Shown: piece by piece, positions 16,450 through 25,159 of the stretch
Layout: each line of letters opens with the position of its first letter
Position numbering within the stretch: the first letter of the stretch is position 1
From: Streptomyces spiroverticillatus
GTDB lineage: Bacteria > Actinomycetota > Actinomycetes > Streptomycetales > Streptomycetaceae
Reading direction: 5' to 3'
Length of the DNA stretch: 64,000 bases
Assembly: GCA_014650415.1 (NCBI GenBank)
Contig: BMUX01000009.1
Span: 248,001 to 312,000 of the forward strand
The notes under the pieces: model-generated
What the model was told of the DNA's origin: nothing
Database searches by the model: none
Seen by the model: the letters and a program-made list of their open reading frames with translations, nothing else
Translations under genes and position numbers: made by a program

Positions 16450-17702
16450 CGACCGCACCACCTCCCGGCTGCCCCGCCCACGCGGAGCGGGTCCCCCTCG
16501 GCGGCCCCCGCTTCCAGACCGACCCCACCGCCCTCTACCGCGAGCTGCGCCGCGAGCACGGCCCCGTCGTGCCCGTCGTGCTCCCCGGCGACATCCCCGC
16601 CTGGCTGGTCGTCGGCTACCGCGAGCTGCATCAGGTCACCACCGACGCGACCCTCTTCACCCGCGACTCCACCCTGTGGAACCAGTGGGACAACATCCCC
16701 GAGGGCTGGCCGCTCGCCCCCATGATCAGCCGTGAGCAGCCGTCGATCCTCTACACCGTCGGCCCCCGCCACCAGGCCCGCGCCGCCGTCATCAGCGACG
16801 CGCTGGAGGCGATCGACCCCTTCGAACTGCGCCGGTACGCCGAGGAGTTCGCGGACGGGCTCATCGACCAGTTCTGCGCGACCGGCGAGACCGACATCAT
16901 CAGCCGGTACGCCATGCTGCTCCCCGTCCGCGTACTGGCGCGCGTGTACGGCGTGCCCGACGAGCACGGCCCCGACCTGGTGTCCGCCCTGGTCGACATG
17001 GTGGACGGACGTGAGCGCGCCCTCGCGGGGCAGGCCCACGTCCAGCAGACGATCCTCGCCCTGGTCGCCGAGAAGGCGCAGCACCCCGGGTCCGACGTCG
17101 CCTCCCGCATGCTCGCGCTCGCGGAGAAGACCGGGTTCACGCCCGCCGACGTGGCGTTCGACCTGATGGTGATGGCGGCGGCGGGCCACCAGCCGACCGC
17201 CGACTGGATCGGCAACACCCTGCGTCTGATGCTCACCGACGACCGGTTCACCGCGTCCCTGTCGGGCGGCCGGCACAGCGTCGCCGAGGCGATGAACGAG
17301 GTCCTCTGGGAGGACACCCCCACCCAGAACGTCGCGGGCCGCTGGGCCGTCCGCGACACCCGCCTCGGCGGCCGCGCGATAGCCGCCGGCGACCTGGTCC
17401 TCCTCGGCCTCGCGGCGGCGAACGGCGACCCCCAGGTCCGTACCGACGCCTCCGTCCTGACCGGCGGCAACAACGCCTTCTTCTCCTTCGGGCACGGCGA
17501 GCACCGCTGCCCGTTCACCGCGCAGGAGACCGCCGAGGTCATCGCCCGCACCGCCGTCGAGGTGCTGCTCGACCGGCTGCCGGACCTCGACCTCGCCGTC
17601 CCCGCCGCAGACCTCACCCGCCGACCGTCCCCCTGGCTGCGCGGGATGACCGCGCTGCCGGTGACGTTCACGCCCACTCCCGCCCTCGGAGGCCACAGAT
17701 GA
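16446..17702 (+). CDS. Cytochrome P450 of the conservon (first)
   Basis: The 418-residue protein has a P450 heme loop FSFGHGEHRCPFTAQ with the axial Cys. The usual glycine after Cys-x is replaced, reading RCPF. The I-helix reads MVMAAAGHQPTADW, so the canonical acid-Thr pair (AGxE/DT) is altered. The K-helix Glu/Arg pair is not clear (EVLWEDTPTQN in place of ExxR). It may therefore be a divergent or catalytically limited P450. Start and stop are both coupled to neighbours (GTGA, ATGA). Conservons with two terminal P450 genes are known in Streptomyces (cvn9/cvn10 type); which one this matches cannot be settled by eye. Confidence 0.88.
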   Translation: MTTAPPPGCPAHAERVPLGGPRFQTDPTALYRELRREHGPVVPVVLPGDIPAWLVVGYRELHQVTTDATLFTRDSTLWNQWDNIPEGWPLAPMISREQPSILYTVGPRHQARAAVISDALEAIDPFELRRYAEEFADGLIDQFCATGETDIISRYAMLLPVRVLARVYGVPDEHGPDLVSALVDMVDGRERALAGQAHVQQTILALVAEKAQHPGSDVASRMLALAEKTGFTPADVAFDLMVMAAAGHQPTADWIGNTLRLMLTDDRFTASLSGGRHSVAEAMNEVLWEDTPTQNVAGRWAVRDTRLGGRAIAAGDLVLLGLAAANGDPQVRTDASVLTGGNNAFFSFGHGEHRCPFTAQETAEVIARTAVEVLLDRLPDLDLAVPAADLTRRPSPWLRGMTALPVTFTPTPALGGHR

Positions 17703-18961
17703 CCACCGCGCAGACCTGCCCGTACTCCGGAGACTCCACGAGCGGCCCCATAGCCCTCGACCCCCTCGTCCGCGACCTCGTCGGCGAGGGCGCCGCCCTG
17801 CGCGCCGCCGGTCCGCTGGCCCGCATCACGCTCCCCGGCGACGTCCCCTGCTACGCGGTCACCCGGCACGCCGAGGCCCGCCAGCTCCTCACCGACCCGC
17901 GTCTGGTGAAGGACATCAACCAGTGGAACGCCTGGCAGCGCGGCGAGATCGCCATGGACTGGCCCCTGATCGGCTTCGTCGCACCCGGCCGCTCGATGCT
18001 CACCGTCGACGGCCCGGAGCACCGCCGCCTGCGCCTGCTGGTCGCCCAGGCGCTGACCGTACGACGGGTGGAGCGGCTGCGCGGCAACATCGAGGCGATC
18101 ACGAACACCCTCCTCGAAGCGCTCTCCGGCCGCACGGCCACCGAAGTGGTCGACCTGAAGGCCGAGTTCGCCCAGCCGCTGCCGATGCGCGTCGTGACCG
18201 CCCTCATGGGCGTCGAGCAGGTCGACCGGCCGCGTCTGAAGGAGGTCTTCGACCGGTTCTTCTCCAGCGAGACCGAGCCGGGCGAGATGCCGCGCGTCCT
18301 CGCGGAGATCGACGAGATCTTCTCCGCAGTCCTCACCGACAAGCAGGAGAACCCCGGCGACGACCTCACCACCGCCCTCCTCCAAGCGTCCGAGGAAGGC
18401 GACAGGCTCACCGAGGAAGAAATCCTCAACACCATCAAGGTGATGATCGTCGCCGGTCACGAGACCACGATCAGCCTGATCCTCCAGGCGGTCATCGGCC
18501 TGGAGACCCACCCCGACCAGCGCGCCAAGGTCCTCTCCGGCGAGGTCTCGTGGGAGGCCGTCATCGAGGAGACCCTGCGCTGGTCGACCCCGACCTCGCA
18601 CGTCCTGCTCCGGTACGCCACCGAGGACATCCCCGTCGGCGACAGCGTCCTGCCCAAGGGCGAGGGCCTGGTGGTCTCCTTCGGCGCGCTCGGCCGCGAC
18701 GAGCTGGTGCACGGCGAGACGGCGGAGGACTTCGACGTCACCCGGCAGAGCGGTACGAAGCACATCTCCTTCGGGTACGGTCCGCACGTCTGCCCCGGTG
18801 CCGCGCTGGCCCGCCTGGAGGCGGCCGTCGCCCTCCCCGCGCTGTACGCGCGCTTCCCCGACCTCACCCTCGCGGTGCCCGCCTCGGAGCTCCGCAACAA
18901 GGCCGTCGTGACGCAGAACGACCTCGTCGAGGTGCCGGTGCGCCTGGGCAAGCAGGCCTGA
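17699..18961 (+). CDS. Cytochrome P450 of the conservon (second)
   Basis: The 420-residue protein is a standard class I bacterial P450. The I-helix MIVAGHETTISLI carries the AGxET oxygen-activation motif. ExxR is in the K-helix (EETLRW), and the heme loop is ISFGYGPHVCPGAALARLE. It starts with ATG overlapping the previous stop and ends the conservon operon. The substrate is unknown. In S. coelicolor, conservon P450s influence development and secondary metabolism; a similar role here is inference. Confidence 0.93.
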   Translation: MTTAQTCPYSGDSTSGPIALDPLVRDLVGEGAALRAAGPLARITLPGDVPCYAVTRHAEARQLLTDPRLVKDINQWNAWQRGEIAMDWPLIGFVAPGRSMLTVDGPEHRRLRLLVAQALTVRRVERLRGNIEAITNTLLEALSGRTATEVVDLKAEFAQPLPMRVVTALMGVEQVDRPRLKEVFDRFFSSETEPGEMPRVLAEIDEIFSAVLTDKQENPGDDLTTALLQASEEGDRLTEEEILNTIKVMIVAGHETTISLILQAVIGLETHPDQRAKVLSGEVSWEAVIEETLRWSTPTSHVLLRYATEDIPVGDSVLPKGEGLVVSFGALGRDELVHGETAEDFDVTRQSGTKHISFGYGPHVCPGAALARLEAAVALPALYARFPDLTLAVPASELRNKAVVTQNDLVEVPVRLGKQA

Positions 18962-19079
18962 CCAGCACGTTTCCCGTACGCATAGATGTACGAACGTACG
19001 ACACGAGCCGGAGTGTCAGTCGTCTCATCCGCCGGACGGATGTAACGACCGGCCCCCGGAAGCGGCTACGCTCCGGCTC

Positions 19080-20198
19080 GTGGCTGAGATCCAGATTCCC
19101 GCTGACATCAAGCCCGCCGACGGCCGTTTCGGCGCGGGCCCCTCCAAGGTGCGTACGGAGGCGCTCGACGCGCTTGCCGCCACCGGCACTTCCCTCATGG
19201 GCACGTCCCACCGCCAGGCTCCGGTGAAGAACCTGGTCGGCTCGGTACGGGACGGCGTGCGCGACCTCTTCTCCCTCCCCGAGGGGTACGAGGTGATCCT
19301 GGGCAACGGCGGCTCCACCGCCTTCTGGGACGTCGCGACGCACGGCCTGATCGAGAACAAGTCCCAGCACCTGTCCTTCGGCGAGTTCTCGTCGAAGTTC
19401 GCGAAGGCGGCCAAGCTGGCGCCGTGGCTGGCCGACCCGACCGTCATCTCCTCGGACCCGGGCACGCACCCGGAGCCGCAGGCCGAGGCGGGCGTCGACG
19501 TGTACGCGTACACGCACAACGAGACCTCCACGGGTGTCGCGGCGCCGATCAAGCGCGTCGCGGGCGCCGACGAGGGCTCCCTCGTGCTGGTGGACGCCAC
19601 CTCCGGTGCGGGCGGCCTCCCGGTCGACATCACCGAGACGGACGTCTACTACTTCGCCCCGCAGAAGTCCTTCGCGGCGGACGGCGGCCTGTGGCTGGCG
19701 GCGTTCTCCCCGGCCGCCCTGGAGCGCGCGGCGCGCATCCACGGCTCGGGCCGTCACGTCCCGGAGTTCTTCAGCCTCCCCACGGCGATCGACAACTCCC
19801 TCAAGAACCAGACGTACAACACCCCCGCCCTCTCCACGCTCTTCCTGCTCAACGAGCAGCTGACCTGGCTGAACAAGCAGGGCGGCCTCGACTGGGCGGT
19901 CAAGCGCACGGCGGCCTCCTCGAACGCCCTGTACTCCTGGGCGGAGACCTCGAAGCACGCCTCCCCGTTCGTCTCGAACCCGGCGCAGCGCTCGCAGGTC
20001 ATCGGCACGATCGACTTCTCCGACGAGATCGACGCCGCCGCCATCGCGAAGGCCCTGCGCGCCAACGGCATCGTCGACACGGAGCCGTACCGCAAGCTGG
20101 GCCGCAACCAGCTGCGCGTGGCGATGTTCCCGGCGATCGACCCGGCGGACGTGCAGGCGCTGACGGCGTGCATCGACTACGTCATCGGCCAGCTGTAA
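19080..20198 (+). CDS. serC: Phosphoserine aminotransferase
   Basis: The 372-residue PLP enzyme converts 3-phosphohydroxypyruvate plus glutamate to phosphoserine in serine synthesis. The actinobacterial-type SerC signatures are present: IKPADGRFGAGPSKVRTEAL at the N-terminus, GNGGSTAFWDVA, THNETSTGVAAPI, and the PLP-lysine region YYFAPQKSFAADGGLWLA. The GTG start at 19080 gives the family's usual N-terminus. It is monocistronic, with a strong terminator directly downstream. Confidence 0.95.
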   Translation: MAEIQIPADIKPADGRFGAGPSKVRTEALDALAATGTSLMGTSHRQAPVKNLVGSVRDGVRDLFSLPEGYEVILGNGGSTAFWDVATHGLIENKSQHLSFGEFSSKFAKAAKLAPWLADPTVISSDPGTHPEPQAEAGVDVYAYTHNETSTGVAAPIKRVAGADEGSLVLVDATSGAGGLPVDITETDVYYFAPQKSFAADGGLWLAAFSPAALERAARIHGSGRHVPEFFSLPTAIDNSLKNQTYNTPALSTLFLLNEQLTWLNKQGGLDWAVKRTAASSNALYSWAETSKHASPFVSNPAQRSQVIGTIDFSDEIDAAAIAKALRANGIVDTEPYRKLGRNQLRVAMFPAIDPADVQALTACIDYVIGQL

Positions 20199-20208
20199 CG
20201 CGTACGAG

Positions 20209-20249
20209 GAGGGGCCCGGCCGCACGAGCACCACGCGGCCGGGCCCCTC
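20209..20249 (+). terminator. Strong hairpin terminator after serC
   Basis: The arms GAGGGGCCCGGCCGC (20209-20223) and GCGGCCGGGCCCCTC (20235-20249) are perfectly complementary over 15 bp with an 11-nt loop. The 3' arm plus 'TCACGTACTACC' is then duplicated immediately downstream (about 20259-20284). It may serve both serC and the convergent permease gene. Confidence 0.85.
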
Positions 20250-20299
20250 TCACGTACTACCGGCCGGGCCCCTCTCACGTATTACCGGCTGATCACGTC

Positions 20300-21139
20300 C
20301 TACCGGCTGAGCCGCCGGAACCTCCGCACCGCCAGCGGCAGGAAGAGCGCCGTCAGGGCCAGCGGCCACACCACCGCCATCAGCACCGCGTTCTCCTCGA
20401 CCCAGCTCCCCCCGCTCGCCACCGGATTGCCGAAGAGCTCGCGGGCCGCCGTCACCGTGGACGACACCGGGTTCCACGCCGCGACCGCGCCCAGCCAGCC
20501 GGGCATCAGGGACGGGGCCACGAAGACGGACGAGATCATCGTCAGCGGGAACACCACCCCGAACAGCCCGCCCGCCGCTTCCGGCGTGGGGAGCAGCAGC
20601 CCGAGCCACACCCCCACCCAGATCAGGCTGAACCGCAGCAGCAGGAGCAGCCCGAAGGCGGACAGGGCTCCCAGGGGCGTCCCCTGGGCCCGCCAGCCCA
20701 TGGCCAGTGCCGTGAGCGCCAGGATCGTCAGCTCCGCGACGGCGATGACCAGGTCGGCGAGGCCGCGTCCGGTCGCCACCGCCGAGGTCGACATCGGCAT
20801 CGAGCGGAAGCGGTCGATCACTCCCTTCGAGGCGTCGTTCACCATCACCGTGGCCGTCAGCATGAAGCCGGCCGCCATCGTGGAGGCGAACATCCCGGGC
20901 ATCAGGAACTCCCGGTAGTCGCCGCCACCGGGCACCGCGATCGCCTTGCCGAAGACAAATCCGTACAGGAGGACGGAGACGATCGGGAAGCCCAACTGCC
21001 AGAGGATCATGACGGGTTGGCGCTGGTAGTGGGTGAGGCTGCGGCGGGCCACGTTCCAGGCGTCGACGGCCGCCCGGCCCAGCCGTCCGCCGGGGCCTTC
21101 GGCCACCATCGGGCCGCTTTCCAGTTCCGCCACGCTCAT
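20300..21139 (-). CDS. ABC-2 type transporter permease (drug-resistance exporter)
   Basis: The 279-residue membrane protein has six predicted TM helices. The ABC-2 family features are YQRQPVMILWQLGFPIVSVLLYGFVFGKAI, GMFASTMAAGFMLTATVMVNDASKGVIDRFRSMPMS and a C-terminal helix before RRFRRLSR. The start ATG at 21139 overlaps the ATPase stop (ATGA), so the pair is translated together. The family resembles DrrB-type exporters of antibiotics and lipids. Confidence 0.92.
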   Translation of the reverse strand: MSVAELESGPMVAEGPGGRLGRAAVDAWNVARRSLTHYQRQPVMILWQLGFPIVSVLLYGFVFGKAIAVPGGGDYREFLMPGMFASTMAAGFMLTATVMVNDASKGVIDRFRSMPMSTSAVATGRGLADLVIAVAELTILALTALAMGWRAQGTPLGALSAFGLLLLLRFSLIWVGVWLGLLLPTPEAAGGLFGVVFPLTMISSVFVAPSLMPGWLGAVAAWNPVSSTVTAARELFGNPVASGGSWVEENAVLMAVVWPLALTALFLPLAVRRFRRLSR

Positions 21140-22107
21140 GCCGCGACCTCCTCGACGCTCTCGATGTCCGTACGGTGTCCGGTCAGCCGCAGGAACACGT
21201 CGTCCAGGCTCGGCCTGCGCAGGCCGATGTCCTCGACGCCGATCCCCCACTCCTGGAGGGTGCGCGCCACCTCGGTCAGCGCCGCCACCCGGTCGGCGAC
21301 CTGGCCGTGCACCCTGCGCTCCGACTCCACGCATTCCGGGGGCACTTGGGCGACCGCCGCCACCGCCCCCAGCACGACCGGCAGGTCCGCCGCCTGTTCC
21401 GCGACGACCTCGACACGGTCCCCGCCGACCCGGTTCTTCAGCCCGTCGGGGGTGTCGTCGGCGATGGCGCGGCCGTGGTCGACGACCGTGATGTGCGAGG
21501 CCAGCTTGTCGGCCTCGTCCAGGTACTGCGTCGTCAGCAGTACGGTCGTGCCGCGCGCCACCAAGTCCCTTACGGTGTCCCAGACTTCACCCCGGCCGCG
21601 CGGGTCGAGCCCGGTCGTCGGCTCGTCCAGGAAGAGGACGTCCGGGGCGAGGATCATGGAGGCGGCGAGGTCGAGCCTGCGGCGCATGCCGCCGCTGTAC
21701 GAGGCCACGCCCTTCCCGGCGGCCTCGGCGAGGTCGAACTGCTCAAGCAGCTCCCCGGCCCGCTCCCGGGCCCGCCGCGTCCCGAGCCGGAAGAGCCGGC
21801 CGAACATCTCCAGGTTCTGACGCCCTGTCAACACCTCATCCACGGCGGCATATTGACCGGCCAGCCCGATGCGCCCGCGCACCCTGCGCGCCTCGCGCAC
21901 CACGTCGAGACCGGCGACCTCGGCCCGGCCGCCGTCCGGCGAGAGCAGGGTCGCCAGAACCCGTACCACTGTCGTCTTGCCCGCCCCGTTGGGGCCGAGC
22001 AGTCCGTGCACCGTGCCGCGCCGGACGTTCAGATCCAAGCCGTCGAGGGCCTTCTTCTCTCCGTACACCTTCCGGAGCCCCTCCGTCCGGACCGCGTACT
22101 CGTTCAT
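21136..22107 (-). CDS. ABC transporter ATP-binding protein (DrrA-like)
   Basis: The 323-residue ATPase has Walker A GLLGPNGAGKTTVVRV, signature VASYSGGMRRRLDLA, Walker B DVLFLDEPTTGLDPRGR and an H-loop. The C-terminal extension (GDRVEVVAEQAADLPVVLGAV..) ends with DDVFLRLTGH, as in DrrA/daunorubicin-resistance ATPases. It powers the adjacent permease. It is divergent from a TetR gene, with two operator-like sites covering its promoter region, so drug-induced derepression is likely. Confidence 0.93.
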   Translation of the reverse strand: MNEYAVRTEGLRKVYGEKKALDGLDLNVRRGTVHGLLGPNGAGKTTVVRVLATLLSPDGGRAEVAGLDVVREARRVRGRIGLAGQYAAVDEVLTGRQNLEMFGRLFRLGTRRARERAGELLEQFDLAEAAGKGVASYSGGMRRRLDLAASMILAPDVLFLDEPTTGLDPRGRGEVWDTVRDLVARGTTVLLTTQYLDEADKLASHITVVDHGRAIADDTPDGLKNRVGGDRVEVVAEQAADLPVVLGAVAAVAQVPPECVESERRVHGQVADRVAALTEVARTLQEWGIGVEDIGLRRPSLDDVFLRLTGHRTDIESVEEVAA

Positions 22108-22130
22108 GGTGCTCCCCTTCCCGTTGAACT

Positions 22131-22166
22131 GAGTACACCGTACCCTTAATCGAGTACAGCGTACCC
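22131..22166. promoter_or_regulatory. Two operator-like sites between TetR and ABC genes
   Basis: GAGTACACCGTACCC (22131-22145) and GAGTACAGCGTACCC (22152-22166) are direct copies with 14 of 15 bases identical. Their start-to-start spacing is exactly 21 bp, and each contains the inverted repeat GTAC-3 bp-GTAC. The position, 24 bp from the ABC start and 27 bp from the TetR start, fits binding by the divergent TetR protein. Confidence 0.7.
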
Positions 22167-22192
22167 AGTTCTCGAGAAATAGGGTGACCCGC

Positions 22193-23029
22193 ATGAGCGA
22201 CACGGACCACACGGAGACCACAGAGCCCACCGACACCACCGACACCACCGACACCACCGCGGACCTGGCGGAGGTCGCGAAGGAGCGGGTCGGTGCGCTG
22301 CGCCCGAGCCTCGAACTCCTCTGGGGCACCGGCGAACGCCCCTCCCGCGGCCCCAAGCGGGGCCTCTCCCTGGAGGCCGTCGTCGACGCGGCGGTCAAGC
22401 TCGCCGACACGGAGGGCCTGGACACCCTCTCCATGCGCCGCCTCGCGGGCGAACTGGGCACGGGCACGATGTCGCTCTACCGGTACGTCCCCGGCAAGAC
22501 GGAACTGCTCGACCTGATGCTGGACCGCGTCCAGGACGAACCGGCCGAGACCCACGACCCGGCGGCGGCGAAGGACTGGCAGGGCGCCGTGTCCGCCATC
22601 GCGCACGGCGCACTCGAACTGCACCTGCGCCACCCCTGGCTGCTCAAGGTCAACCAGAGCCGCGCCCTGATGGGCCCGCGCTCACTGCGCATCATGGAAC
22701 GGTCACTGGCGGGGCTGCGCGGAATGACCGGCCTCTCGGACCCCGAGCTGATCTCGGTGTACATGGCCGTCCAGAGCTTCGCGAAGGGCACGGCCCGGAT
22801 GGTGGTCGAGACGCGGGAGGCGGCGGAGGAGACGGGCCTGGGCCACGAAGCCTTCTGGGCGGGCCAGGCGCCGTACCTGGAGCGGGCGATGGCGAGCGGG
22901 GACTACCCGCTGATGGCCACCCTCTCCGAGGACACCTTCGACCCCGCCTTCGACCACTTCGGCTTCGGCCTGGCCCGGCTGGTGGACGGCTTCGCGGCAC
23001 TCGTGGCGGCGCGGGCCGCGGGCCGCTAG
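22193..23029 (+). CDS. TetR-family regulator of the ABC exporter
   Basis: The protein is 278 residues from ATG 22193; GTG 22184 is an alternative. After an acidic Thr-rich N-terminal tail (DTTDTTDTT), the TetR HTH is LSLEAVVDAAVKLADTEGLDTLSMRRLAGELGTGTMSLYRYVPGKTELLDLMLD. The C-terminal domain resembles TetR_C_1 (tetracycline-repressor-like, HPWLLKVNQSRALMGPRSL). Divergent arrangement and operator sites indicate local control of the ABC pair and itself. Confidence 0.92.
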   Translation: MSDTDHTETTEPTDTTDTTDTTADLAEVAKERVGALRPSLELLWGTGERPSRGPKRGLSLEAVVDAAVKLADTEGLDTLSMRRLAGELGTGTMSLYRYVPGKTELLDLMLDRVQDEPAETHDPAAAKDWQGAVSAIAHGALELHLRHPWLLKVNQSRALMGPRSLRIMERSLAGLRGMTGLSDPELISVYMAVQSFAKGTARMVVETREAAEETGLGHEAFWAGQAPYLERAMASGDYPLMATLSEDTFDPAFDHFGFGLARLVDGFAALVAARAAGR

Positions 23030-23107
23030 AGCGTAGTGCGGGGCGGGGCGCTGGGCGGGGGGCGGGACGGTTCATCGGCACCCGGTGCCGGGGCGGGTTT
23101 CTCCCCT

Positions 23108-23204
23108 CCCCGCCCCTTCCCGAAACCCTGCGGGGCTGTGACCGGTTCCGTGCGGGTGCGTCGTGGTTGCTCGCGCAGTTCCCCGCGCCCCTGACGGGGC
23201 ACGG
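23108..23204. repeat. Dispersed intergenic repeat copy
   Basis: This copy runs from 'CCGCCCCTTCCCGAAACCCT' through TTCCGTGCGGGTGCGTCGTGG to 'CGCAGTTCCCCGCGCCCCTG'. It is shared with copies at 14629, 32309 and 57576 and lies between the convergent TetR and beta-propeller genes. Confidence 0.8.
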
Positions 23205-23222
23205 AACGGAGCCCCGCGCCCC

Positions 23223-24185
23223 TCACCTCTTCCTGCGGAACCCCAGCCACGCCACCACGGCCACCCCCGCCAGCCCCAGCACCAGCACGCCCTTGCCCGA
23301 GAGCCCCGTCTCCTCGGCCGGAGCGGGCTTGCCCGAGGGCGACTCGGAAGTGCCCGACCCCGAAGGGGAGTCGGAGCCGCCCTCCACCTTCAGCGCGTAC
23401 ACCTCACTCTGCTCCCCCTCCGCCCCGACCAGCATCGTCCGCCCGTCCGGCGTGAACGTCACCGACTCCGACTGCCCCCGGTACCCGATGCCGAGCGCCT
23501 CGCCCTCGCCCATCTCGGGCCACCGGTAGCTCTCCGCCGACAGGTACGACCGCAGCACCAGCCGCTTCCCGTCCGGCGAGAAGGCCCCGTCCGTCACCCA
23601 CGGAATGTCGTGGATCTTCCGGAAGACGTTCGTCCGCCCGGCCACGAGCTTCGCGGGCCCCTCGTAGAGCCCGGCGCCGTCCTCCTCCTTGGACCCGATG
23701 TAGACCCGCCCGGTCTTCGGGTGGACCATCATCGCCTCCGCGTTGCGCGCCCCGTCCGCGTACTTCACGTCGTACTGAGTGGTCCGTACGGTCTGGTCCT
23801 TCAGCTCCTTGGGCTCGGGGAAGCGGTAGATCCACACGTGGTCCCACTTGCCGTTGAGGTTGTCGCCGATGTCCCCCACATACACATCGCCGTCCGGGCC
23901 GACCGAGATCGCCTCCATGTCGCGCGGCTTCCCGACCCCCTTCATGGTGATCCGCGCAACGGTCTCCCCCGACTTCGAGTCCACGGCGTACACGTACGGC
24001 CCGTCCTGGTCGTTGTGCGTCCAGTACACGCCCGGGTGCGCCCGGCTGGCCGCGAGGCCGCTGGACTCGGTGATCCGGGGGTCCTTGATGGTGAACCCCC
24101 CGTCGTCGGCGAGAGCCGCCGTCGGGGTCCCCACGACCAGGCCCGCCACGGCCGCCGCCACCACACACGTACGAGAGATGCGCAT
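23223..24185 (-). CDS. Secreted/cell-envelope beta-propeller protein with C-terminal anchor
   Basis: The 320-residue protein has a signal peptide at residues 1-26 (ending TAALA-D). A propeller-like body carries NDQDGPYVYAVDSKSGETVARI, DMEAISVGPDGDVYVGDIGDN and DGAFSPDGKRLVLRSY. A Gly/Ser/Pro linker, a single TM helix (GVLVLGLAGVAVVAWLGF) and RRKR complete it. The tail resembles a membrane-retained wall protein; EETG precedes the helix but no clear LPxTG/LAxTG is present. Function is unknown. The ATG at 24185 lies back to back with the SGNH hydrolase gene. Confidence 0.85.
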   Translation of the reverse strand: MRISRTCVVAAAVAGLVVGTPTAALADDGGFTIKDPRITESSGLAASRAHPGVYWTHNDQDGPYVYAVDSKSGETVARITMKGVGKPRDMEAISVGPDGDVYVGDIGDNLNGKWDHVWIYRFPEPKELKDQTVRTTQYDVKYADGARNAEAMMVHPKTGRVYIGSKEEDGAGLYEGPAKLVAGRTNVFRKIHDIPWVTDGAFSPDGKRLVLRSYLSAESYRWPEMGEGEALGIGYRGQSESVTFTPDGRTMLVGAEGEQSEVYALKVEGGSDSPSGSGTSESPSGKPAPAEETGLSGKGVLVLGLAGVAVVAWLGFRRKR

Positions 24186-24254
24186 ACGCCCAAGTGTTCA
24201 GCATCACGATGCGGCACGATGCAAGCCCCGCCCCGCATCCCCGATGATGACCGG

Positions 24255-24947
24255 ATGCGCAGCTTCCTCTTCGTCGGTGACTCCATGACCATCGGCTGTC
24301 CCGGCGACTACACATGGCGCTACCGCATGTGGCAGCACCTGGAAGCGACGATGCCCGGCGGGTACGAAATCGTCGGCCCCCGCACCACGTTGTACGACCC
24401 GGCCACCGCGGCCCCGACCTCCGACGCGTACGCCGACCCGTCCTTCCCCGCCCGCCGCCACCTGGCCGGCTGGGGCGAGGGCTGGCTGCACATGGCCCCC
24501 GCGATCCGCGCGGCCGTCGCCGACACCGGCGCGGACACCCTCCTGGTCTCGCTCGGCCTGATCGACCTCGGCTTCTACACGAACGCCGAGCAGACCGCCG
24601 CCAACCTCGCCCTCTTCCTCGACGAGGCCCGCGCCGCGAACCCGCACGTCAGCATCGCGATCCACCCCGTCATCCCGAACGTCCGCGCCGAACGGGACGC
24701 CCCCTTCGCCGCCCAGTGCGCCCGCTTCAACGAACTCCTCGCCAAGACGGTCGCCGACCGGGACCGCCCCGGCTCGCCGATCGTGCTGGCCACGACCCAC
24801 CCGACGTACGACATCCACACGGACACCTACGACGGCACGCACCCGGGCCCGACCGGCGAGCACAAACTCGCGGCGGCCTTCGCCGACGCCATGCACCAGG
24901 CGTGGGGCGTCGGTGGCGCATACTCCCTGAATCATGAATGCGCGTAA
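24255..24947 (+). CDS. SGNH/GDSL-family hydrolase
   Basis: The 230-residue protein has the SGNH blocks: FVGDSMTIG with the nucleophilic Ser in block I, a GW-rich middle, LLVSLGLIDLGF at block III (Asn replaced), and DGTHPGPTGEHKLA with Asp and His at block V. No signal peptide is present, so it is cytoplasmic. The substrate (ester, carbohydrate or lipid) is unknown. The start ATG 24255 follows ATGACCGG; an upstream in-frame extension is antisense to the propeller gene and is rejected. Confidence 0.85.
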   Translation: MRSFLFVGDSMTIGCPGDYTWRYRMWQHLEATMPGGYEIVGPRTTLYDPATAAPTSDAYADPSFPARRHLAGWGEGWLHMAPAIRAAVADTGADTLLVSLGLIDLGFYTNAEQTAANLALFLDEARAANPHVSIAIHPVIPNVRAERDAPFAAQCARFNELLAKTVADRDRPGSPIVLATTHPTYDIHTDTYDGTHPGPTGEHKLAAAFADAMHQAWGVGGAYSLNHECA

Positions 24948-25140
24948 GCCACGGCGACCGACTCCCGCCCCACCCGAGATCACCTACACCAACTGCCGCC
25001 GCTGCGGCACGGAGATAGCGGGCCTGGACGGCCGCTACGCATGCGGCGTCTGCGGCTGGACGAACCACTACTCGGAGGGCTACCGCACCCTGCCCACCGC
25101 CCAGGACGACCCGGACTGGACGGGCCCCAACTGCCGCTGA
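24934..25140 (+). CDS. Small zinc-ribbon protein
   Basis: The 68-residue protein carries a CRRCGTEIAGLDGRYACGVCGW zinc ribbon (CxxC, 13 residues, CxxC). Its start lies within the last 14 bp of the hydrolase gene, so the two are probably co-translated. The aromatic acidic tail ends DWTGPNCR. Function is unknown. Confidence 0.75.
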   Translation: MNARKPRRPTPAPPEITYTNCRRCGTEIAGLDGRYACGVCGWTNHYSEGYRTLPTAQDDPDWTGPNCR

Positions 25141-25159
25141 GCGGGCGGGTGTTGGGGAC

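Noticed and set aside
19424..21820. Long plus-strand ORF crossing serC and the ABC genes
   Set aside because: It is out of frame with serC, then antisense to the ABC pair, and has no recognisable domain.
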